64,000 nucleotides of DNA, taken from the NCBI RefSeq assembly GCF_963678635.1, contig NC_087062.1, forward strand, positions 11,018,670 to 11,082,669, written 5' to 3'. Each line of letters begins with the position of its first letter. Position 1 is the stretch's first letter. The stretch comes from Symsagittifera roscoffensis (Eukaryota; Xenacoelomorpha; Acoela; Convolutidae). This document shows, piece after piece, positions 54,500 through 64,000 of this stretch. The notes below the pieces were generated by a model. The model worked only from the letters and a program-made list of their open reading frames with translations, did not search any database and had not been told where the DNA came from. Both the position numbers and the translations under genes were made by a program.

Positions 54500-57400
54500 T
54501 CTTCCAATCATTTTTTTTTATTTCGAACGGTATACCGAACTGTATAAAATCCCTTTATTATCCATTTTAGTGCCGGATCTTGTTAACTATTCTTCCAATC
54601 ATTTTTTTTATTTCGAACGGTATACCGAACTGTATAAAATCCCTTTATTATCCATTTTAGTGCCGGATCTTGTTAACTATTCTTCCAATCATTTTTTTTA
54701 TTTCGAACGGTATACCGAACTGTATAAAATCCCTTTATTATCCATTTTAGTGCCGGATCTTGTTAACTATTCTTCCAATCATTTTTTTTATTTCGAACGG
54801 TATACCGAACTGTATAAAATCCCTTTATTATCCATTTTAGTGCCGGATCTTGTTAACTATTCTTCCAATCATTTTTTTTATTTCGAACGGTATACCGTAC
54901 TGTATAAAATCCCTTTATTATCCATTTTAGTGCCGGATCTTGTTAACTATTCTTCCAATCATTTTTTTTATTTCGAACGGTATACCGTACTGTATAAAAT
55001 CCCTTTATTATCCATTTTAGTGCCGGATCTTGTTAACTATTCTTCCAATCATTTTTTTTATTTCGAACGGTATACCGAACTGTATAAAATCCCTTTATTA
55101 TCCATTTTAGTGCCGGATCTTGTTAACTATTCTTCCAATCATTTTTTTTATTTCGAACGGTATACCGTACTGTATAAAATCCCTTTATTATCCATTTTAG
55201 TGCCGGATCTTGTTAACTATTCTTCCAATCATTTTTTTTATTTCGAACGGTATACCGTACTGTATAAAATCCCTTTATTATCCATTTTAGTGCCGGATCT
55301 TGTTAACTATTCTTCCAATCATTTTTTTTATTTCGAACGGTATACCGAACTGTATAAAATCCCTTTATTATCCATTTTAGTGCCGGATCTTGTTAACTAT
55401 TCTTCCAATCATTTTTTTTATTTCGAACGGTATACCGTACTGTATAAAATCCCTTTATTATCCATTTTAGTGCCGGATCTTGTTAACTATTCTTCCAATC
55501 ATTTTTTTTATTTCGAACGGTATACCGTACTGTATAAAATCCCTTTATTATCCATTTTAGTGCCGGATCTTGTTAACTATTCTTCCAATCATTTTTTTTA
55601 TTTCGAACGGTATACCGAACTGTATAAAATCCCTTTATTATCCATTTTAGTGCCGGATCTTGTTAACTATTCTTCCAATCATTTTTTTTATTTCGAACGG
55701 TATACCGTACTGTATAAAATCCCTTTATTATCCATTTTAGTGCCGGATCTTGTTAACTATTCTTCCAATCATTTTTTTTATTTCGAACGGTATACCGTAC
55801 TGTATAAAATCCCTTTATTATCCATTTTAGTGCCGGATCTTGTTAACTATTCTTCCAATCATTTTTTTTATTTCGAACGGTATACCGAACTGTATAAAAT
55901 CCCTTTATTATCCATTTTAGTGCCGGATCTTGTTAACTATTCTTCCAATCATTTTTTTTATTTCGAACGGTATACCGTACTGTATAAAATCCCTTTATTA
56001 TCCATTTTAGTGCCGGATCTTGTTAACTATTCTTCCAATCATTTTTTTTATTTCGAACGGTATACCGAACTGTATAAAATCCCTTTATTATCCATTTTAG
56101 TGCCGGATCTTGTTAACTATTCTTCCAATCATTTTTTTTATTTCGAACGGTATACCGAATTGTATAAAATCCCTTTATTATCCATTTTAGTGCCGGATCT
56201 TGTTAACTATTCTTCCAATCATTTTTTTTATTTCGAACGGTATACCGAACTGTATAAAATCCCTTTATTATCCATTTTAGTGCCGGATCTTGTTAACTAT
56301 TCTTCCAATCATTTTTTTTATTTCGAACGGTATACCGTACTGTATAAAATCCCTTTATTATCCATTTTAGTGCCGGATCTTGTTAACTATTCTTCCAATC
56401 ATTTTTTTTATTTCGAACGGTATACCGTACTGTATAAAATCCCTTTATTATCCATTTTAGTGCCGGATCTTGTTAACTATTCTTCCAATCATTTTTTTTA
56501 TTTCGAACGGTATACCGAACTGTATAAAATCCCTTTATTATCCATTTTAGTGCCGGATCTTGTTAACTATTCTTCCAATCATTTTTTTTATTTCGAACGG
56601 TATACCGAATTGTATAAAATCCCTTTATTATCCATTTTAGTGCCGGATCTTGTTAACTATTCTTCCAATCATTTTTTTTATTTCGAACGGTATACCGAAC
56701 TGTATAAAATCCCTTTATTATCCATTTTAGTGCCGGATCTTGTTAACTATTCTTCCAATCATTTTTTTTATTTCGAACGGTATACCGTACTGTATAAAAT
56801 CCCTTTATTATCCATTTTAGTGCCGGATCTTGTTAACTATTCTTCCAATCATTTTTTTTATTTCGAACGGTATACCGAACTGTATAAAATCCCTTTATTA
56901 TCCATTTTAGTGCCGGATCTTGTTAACTATTCTTCCAATCATTTTTTTTATTTCGAACGGTATACCGAATTGTATAAAATCCCTTTATTATCCATTTTAG
57001 TGCCGGATCTTGTTAACTATTCTTCCAATCATTTTTTTTATTTCGAACGGTATACCGAACTGTATAAAATCCCTTTATTATCCATTTTAGTGCCGGATCT
57101 TGTTAACTATTCTTCCAATCATTTTTTTTATTTCGAACGGTATACCGAATTGTATAAAATCCCTTTATTATCCATTTTAGTGCCGGATCTTGTTAACTAT
57201 TCTTCCAATCATTTTTTTTATTTCGAACGGTATACCGAACTGTATAAAATCCCTTTATTATCCATTTTAGTGCCGGATCTTGTTAACTATTCTTCCAATC
57301 ATTTTTTTTATTTCGAACGGTATACCGTACTGTATAAAATCCCTTTATTATCCATTTTAGTGCCGGATCTTGTTAACTATTCTTCCAATCATTTTTTTTA

Positions 57401-60400
57401 TTTCGAACGGTATACCGAACTGTATAAAATCCCTTTATTATCCATTTTAGTGCCGGATCTTGTTAACTATTCTTCCAATCATTTTTTTTATTTCGAACGG
57501 TATACCGAACTGTATAAAATCCCTTTATTATCCATTTTAGTGCCGGATCTTGTTAACTATTCTTCCAATCATTTTTTTTATTTCGAACGGTATACCGAAT
57601 TGTATAAAATCCCTTTATTATCCATTTTAGTGCCGGATCTTGTTAACTATTCTTCCAATCATTTTTTTTATTTCGAACGGTATACCGAACTGTATAAAAT
57701 CCCTTTATTATCCATTTTAGTGCCGGATCTTGTTAACTATTCTTCCAATCATTTTTTTTATTTCGAACGGTATACCGTACTGTATAAAATCCCTTTATTA
57801 TCCATTTTAGTGCCGGATCTTGTTAACTATTCTTCCAATCATTTTTTTTATTTCGAACGGTATACCGAACTGTATAAAATCCCTTTATTATCCATTTTAG
57901 TGCCGGATCTTGTTAACTATTCTTCCAATCATTTTTTTTATTTCGAACGGTATACCGAATTGTATAAAATCCCTTTATTATCCATTTTAGTGCCGGATCT
58001 TGTTAACTATTCTTCCAATCATTTTTTTTATTTCGAACGGTATACCGAACTGTATAAAATCCCTTTATTATCCATTTTAGTGCCGGATCTTGTTAACTAT
58101 TCTTCCAATCATTTTTTTTATTTCGAACGGTATACCGAATTGTATAAAATCCCTTTATTATCCATTTTAGTGCCGGATCTTGTTAACTATTCTTCCAATC
58201 ATTTTTTTTATTTCGAACGGTATACCGAACTGTATAAAATCCCTTTATTATCCATTTTAGTGCCGGATCTTGTTAACTATTCTTCCAATCATTTTTTTTA
58301 TTTCGAACGGTATACCGTACTGTATAAAATCCCTTTATTATCCATTTTAGTGCCGGATCTTGTTAACTATTCTTCCAATCATTTTTTTTATTTCGAACGG
58401 TATACCGAACTGTATAAAATCCCTTTATTATCCATTTTAGTGCCGGATCTTGTTAACTATTCTTCCAATCATTTTTTTTATTTCGAACGGTATACCGAAC
58501 TGTATAAAATCCCTTTATTATCCATTTTAGTGCCGGATCTTGTTAACTATTCTTCCAATCATTTTTTTTATTTCGAACGGTATACCGAATTGTATAAAAT
58601 CCCTTTATTATCCATTTTAGTGCCGGATCTTGTTAACTATTCTTCCAATCATTTTTTTTATTTCGAACGGTATACCGAATTGTATAAAATCCCTTTATTA
58701 TCCATTTTAGTGCCGGATCTTGTTAACTATTCTTCCAATCATTTTTTTTATTTCGAACGGTATACCGAACTGTATAAAATCCCTTTATTATCCATTTTAG
58801 TGCCGGATCTTGTTAACTATTCTTCCAATCATTTTTTTTATTTCGAACGGTATACCGAACTGTATAAAATCCCTTTATTATCCATTTTAGTGCCGGATCT
58901 TGTTAACTATTCTTCCAATCATTTTTTTTATTTCGAACGGTATACCGAATTGTATAAAATCCCTTTATTATCCATTTTAGTGCCGGATCTTGTTAACTAT
59001 TCTTCCAATCATTTTTTTTATTTCGAACGGTATACCGTACTGTATAAAATCCCTTTATTATCCATTTTAGTGCCGGATCTTGTTAACTATTCTTCCAATC
59101 ATTTTTTTTATTTCGAACGGTATACCGAATTGTATAAAATCCCTTTATTATCCATTTTAGTGCCGGATCTTGTTAACTATTCTTCCAATCATTTTTTTTA
59201 TTTCGAACGGTATACCGTACTGTATAAAATCCCTTTATTATCCATTTTAGTGCCGGATCTTGTTAACTATTCTTCCAATCATTTTTTTTATTTCGAACGG
59301 TATACCGAATTGTATAAAATCCCTTTATTATCCATTTTAGTGCCGGATCTTGTTAACTATTCTTCCAATCATTTTTTTTATTTCGAACGGTATACCGTAC
59401 TGTATAAAATCCCTTTATTATCCATTTTAGTGCCGGATCTTGTTAACTATTCTTCCAATCATTTTTTTTATTTCGAACGGTATACCGAATTGTATAAAAT
59501 CCCTTTATTATCCATTTTAGTGCCGGATCTTGTTAACTATTCTTCCAATCATTTTTTTTATTTCGAACGGTATACCAAACTGTATAAAATCCCTTTATTA
59601 TCCATTTTAGTGCCGGATCTTGTTAACTATTCTTCCAATCATTTTTTTTATTTCGAACGGTATACCGAATTGTATAAAATCCCTTTATTATCCATTTTAG
59701 TGCCGGATCTTGTTAACTATTCTTCCAATCATTTTTTTATTTCGAACGGTATACCGAATTGTATAAAATCCCTTTATTATCCATTTTAGTGTCGGATCTT
59801 GTTAACTATTCTTCCAATCATTTTTTTTATTTCGAACGGTATGCCGTACTGTATAAAATCCCTTTATTATCCATTTTAGTGCCGGATCTTGTTAACTATT
59901 CTTCCAATCATTTTTTTTATTTCGAACGGTATACCGAATTGTATAAAATCCCTTTATTATCCATTTTAGTGCCGGATCTTGTTAACTATTCTTCCAATCA
60001 TTTTTTTATTTCGAACGGTATACCGAATTGTATAAAATCCCTTTATTATCCATTTTAGTGCCGGATCTTGTTAACTATTCTTCCAATCATTTTTTTTATT
60101 TCGAACGGTATACCGAAATGTATAAAATCCCTTTATTATCCATTTTAGTGCCGGATCTTGTTAACTATTCTTCCAATCATTTTTTTTATTTCGAACGGTA
60201 TACCGAATTGTATAAAATCCCTTTATTATCCATTTTAGTGCCGGATCTTGTTAACTATTCTTCCAATCATTTTTTTTATTTCGAACGGTATACCGTACTG
60301 TATAAAATCCCTTTATTATCCATTTTAGTGCCGGATCTTGTTAACTATTCTTCCAATCATTTTTTTTATTTCGAACGGTATACCGAATTGTATAAAATCC

Positions 60401-63400
60401 CTTTATTATCCATTTTAGTGCCGGATCTTGTTAACTATTCTTCCAATCATTTTTTTTATTTCGAACGGTATACCGTACTGTATAAAATCCCTTTATTATC
60501 CATTTTAGTGCCGGATCTTGTTAACTATTCTTCCAATCATTTTTTTTATTTCGAATGGTATACCGAATTGTATAAAATCCCTTTATTATCCATTTTAGTG
60601 CCGGATCTTGTTAACTATTCTTCCAATCATTTTTTTTATTTCGAACGGTATACCGTACTGTATAAAATCCCTTTATTATCCATTTTAGTGCCGGATCTTG
60701 TTAACTATTCTTCCAATCATTTTTTTTATTTCGAACGGTATACCGAATTGTATAAAATCCCTTTATTATCCATTTTAGTGCCGGATCTTGTTAACTATTC
60801 TTCCAATCATTTTTTTATTTCGAACGGTATACCGAATTGTAAAAAATCCCTTTATTATCCATTTTAGTGCCGGATCTTGTTAACTATTCTTCCAATCATT
60901 TTTTTTATTTCGAACGGTATACCGAACTGTATAAAATCCCTTTATTATCCATTTTAGTGCCGGATCTTGTTAACTATTCTTCCAATCATTTTTTTTATTT
61001 CGAACGGTATACCGAATTGTATAAAATCCCTTTATTATCCATTTTAGTGCCGGATCTTGTTAACTATTCTTCCAATCATTTTTTTATTTCGAACGGTATA
61101 CCGAATTGTATAAAATCCCTTTATTATCCATTTTAGTGCCGGATCTTGTTAACTATTCTTCCAATCATTTTTTTTATTTCGAACAGTATACCGAACTGTA
61201 TAAAATCCCTTTATTATCCATTTTAGTGCCGGATCTTGTTAACTATTCTTCCAATCATTTTTTTATTTCGAACGGTATACCGTACTGTATAAAATCCCTT
61301 TATTATCCATTTTAGTGCCGGATCTTGTTAACTATTCTTCCAATCATTTTTTTTATTTCGAACAGTATACCGAACTGTATAAAATCCCTTTATTATCCAT
61401 TTTAGTGCCGGATCTTGTTAACTATTCTTCCAATCATTTTTTTATTTCGAACAGTATACCGAACTGTATAAAATCCCTTTATTATCCATTTTAGTGCCGG
61501 ATCTTGTTAACTATTCTTCCAATCATTTTTTTTATTTCGAACAGTATACCGAACTGTATAAAATCCCTTTATTATCCATTTTAGTGCCGGATCTTGTTAA
61601 CTATTCTTCCAATCATTTTTTTTATTTCGAACAGTATACCGAACTGTATAAAATCCCTTTATTATCCATTTTAGTGCCGGATCTTGTTAACTATTCTTCC
61701 AATCATTTTTTTTTATTTCGAACGGTATACCGAACTGTATAAAATCCCTTTATTATCCATTTTAGTGCCGGATCTTGTTAACTATTCTTCCAATCATTTT
61801 TTTTATTTCGAACAGTATACCGAACTGTATAAAATCCCTTTATTATCCATTTTAGTGCCGGATCTTGTTAACTATTCTTCCAATCATTTTTTTATTTCGA
61901 ACGGTATACCGTACTGTATAAAATCCCTTTATTATCCATTTTAGTGCCGGATCTTGTTAACTATTCTTCCAATCATTTTTTTTATTTCGAACGGTATACC
62001 GAATTGTATAAAATCCCTTTATTATCCATTTTAGTGCCGGATCTTGTTAACTATTCTTCCAATCATTTTTTTTATTTCGAACGGTATACCGAACTGTATA
62101 AAATCCCTTTATTATCCATTTTAGTGCCGGATCTTGTTAACTATTCTTCCAATCATTTTTTTATTTCGAACGGTATACCGAATTGTATAAAATCCCTTTA
62201 TTATCCATTTTAGTGCCGGATCTTGTTAACTATTCTTCCAATCATTTTTTTTATTTCGAACAGTATACCGAACTGTATAAAATCCCTTTATTATCCATTT
62301 TAGTGCCGGATCTTGTTAACTATTCTTCCAATCATTTTTTTATTTCGAACGGTATACCGTACTGTATAAAATCCCTTTATTATCCATTTTAGTGCCGGAT
62401 CTTGTTAACTATTCTTCCAATCATTTTTTTTATTTCGAACAGTATACCGAACTGTATAAAATCCCTTTATTATCCATTTTAGTGCCGGATCTTGTTAACT
62501 ATTCTTCCAATCATTTTTTTATTTCGAACGGTATACCGTACTGTATAAAATCCCTTTATTATCCATTTTAGTGCCGGATCTTGTTAACTATTCTTCCAAT
62601 CATTTTTTTTATTTCGAACGGTATACCGAACTGTATAAAATCCCTTTATTATCCATTTTAGTGCCGGATCTTGTTAACTATTCTTCCAATCATTTTTTTT
62701 ATTTCGAACGGTATACCGAACTGTATAAAATCCCTTTATTATCCATTTTAGTGCCGGATCTTGTTAACTATTCTTCCAATCATTTTTTTTATTTCGAACG
62801 GTATACCGAACTGTATAAAATCCCTTTATTATCCATTTTAGTGCCGGATCTTGTTAACTATTCTTCCAATCATTTTTTTTATTTCGAACGGTATACCGAA
62901 CTGTATAAAATCCCTTTATTATCCATTTTAGTGCCGGATCTTGTTAACTATTCTTCCAATCATTTTTTTTATTTCGAACGGTATACCGAACTGTATAAAA
63001 TCCCTTTATTATCCATTTTAGTGCCGGATCTTGTTAACTATTCTTCCAATCTTTTTTTTTATTTCGAACGGTATACCGAACTGTATAAAATCCCTTTATT
63101 ATCCATTTTAGTGCCGGATCTTGTTAACTATTCTTCCAATCATTTTTTTTATTTCGAACGGTATACCGAACTGTATAAAATCCCTTTATTATCCATTTTA
63201 GTGCCGGATCTTGTTAACTATTCTTCCAATCATTTTTTTTATTTCGAACGGTATACCGAACTGTATAAAATCCCTTTATTATCCATTTTAGTGCCGGATC
63301 TTGTTAACTATTCTTCCAATCATTTTTTTTATTTCGAACGGTATACCGAATTGTATAAAATCCCTTTATTATCCATTTTAGTGCCGGATCTTGTTAACTA

Positions 63401-63848
63401 TTCTTCCAATCATTTTTTTATTTCGAACGGTATACCGAACTGTATAAAATCCCTTTATTATCCATTTTAGTGCCGGATCTTGTTAACTATTCTTCCAATC
63501 ATTTTTTTTATTTCGAACAGTATACCGAACTGTATAAAATCCCTTTATTATCCATTTTAGTGCCGGATCTTGTTAACTATTCTTCCAATCATTTTTTTAT
63601 TTCGAACAGTATACCGAACTGTATAAAATCCCTTTATTATCCATTTTAGTGCCGGATCTTGTTAACTATTCTTCCAATCATTTTTTTTATTTCGAACAGT
63701 ATACCGAACTGTATAAAATCCCTTTATTATCCATTTTAGTGCCGGATCTTGTTAACTATTCTTCCAATCATTTTTTTATTTCGAACAGTATACCGAACTG
63801 TATAAAATCCCTTTATTATCCATTTTAGTGCCGGATCTTGTTAACTAT
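54500..63848. repeat. 90-bp satellite array, about 104 units
   Basis: Head-to-tail 90-bp units contain GCCGGATCTTGTTAACTATT, TTTCGAACGGTATACCG and TATAAAATCCCTTTATTATC. The unit has a perfect 10-bp palindrome CGGTATACCG. Variation is concentrated at one site (CCGAAC, CCGTAC, CCGAAT), at the T-run (7-9 T) and at AACGG/AACAG. The array starts 27 bp from exon 1 of the FN3/thioredoxin gene and presumably lies in its upstream intron. A 1739-codon plus-strand open frame (54570-59789) and several shorter ones here arise because 90 is divisible by three. Units with 7 or 9 T shift the frame, so coding is not maintained. Confidence 0.95.
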
Positions 63849-64000
63849 TTATCTCCCCCCTTCCATATAAAGAAAGAATCGAACAGTTAAGAATATACAA
63901 ATTGTTCAAGGATCAAATACATGATATACAAATGTTAACTTGATCCTAATTGGTTTACATACAATCGATTTTTTTACTAGTATAAAATCTGTACAAAAAG
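63849..64000. other. Unique flank after the satellite
   Basis: The array ends mid-unit at TTAACTAT. The remaining 152 bp are AT-rich with no recognised feature. Confidence 0.6.

Noticed and set aside
54570-59789. 1739-residue open reading frame of 30-residue repeats
   Set aside because: It is satellite DNA with a period divisible by three. Frame is broken in later units by T-run length changes, and it ends wherever such a unit occurs.

Overview
This is an AT-rich animal (metazoan) nuclear sequence. The support for that is an intronless NOM1-type nucleolar gene, a long gene split into many short exons with GT-AG and GC-AG introns, fibronectin type III (FN3) domains, Helentron-, hAT- and Mutator-like (MULE) transposon relics, and two satellite arrays. 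Nothing bacterial or organellar is visible, and the sequence does not let me name the phylum.

Layout. (1) 1-752: T-rich leader with a probable 5'UTR intron. (2) 753-3278 (+): a complete 841-residue NOM1/Sgd1-like protein (MIF4G plus MA3 domains) in one exon. (3) 3526-54472 (-): the 3' part of a very large gene, convergent with NOM1 and separated from it by 247 bp between stop codons. I placed 29 coding exons by splice sites. Phase agrees at all 28 junctions, giving 1753 residues, and the 5' end lies beyond the window. The protein is a chain of about a dozen FN3-like domains ending in a thioredoxin-fold domain whose active-site position reads WCLSS. Three of the 28 introns are GC-AG. (4) 10600-11040 (-): an intronless 146-residue gene of unknown function, nested in one of its introns.

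The introns hold most of the DNA and many repeats: seven copies plus fragments of a ~0.5 kb hairpin-ended family, many copies of a hAT-like element (one nested in another with an 8-bp target duplication), a 1.2-kb MULE with ~97-bp inverted termini and a transposase fragment, foldback elements, two segmental triplications, tRNA-like relics, a 19-copy 119-bp satellite (28.08-30.34 kb) and a ~104-copy 90-bp satellite (54.50-63.85 kb). The 90-bp array starts 27 bp upstream of the first visible exon. Because 90 is divisible by 3 and one frame lacks stops, it produces a 1739-codon open frame that is almost certainly not a gene.

The two main genes share no evident pathway: one acts in nucleolar ribosome biogenesis, the other is a probable scaffold or adaptor with a redox-fold tail. 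The strongest leads are the FN3-thioredoxin architecture, the GC-AG enrichment, the satellite pseudo-ORF with its higher-order structure, a duplicated splice-acceptor/exon relic at 26.2 kb, and the transposon families. All exon calls come from reading the sequence; no transcript data were available.
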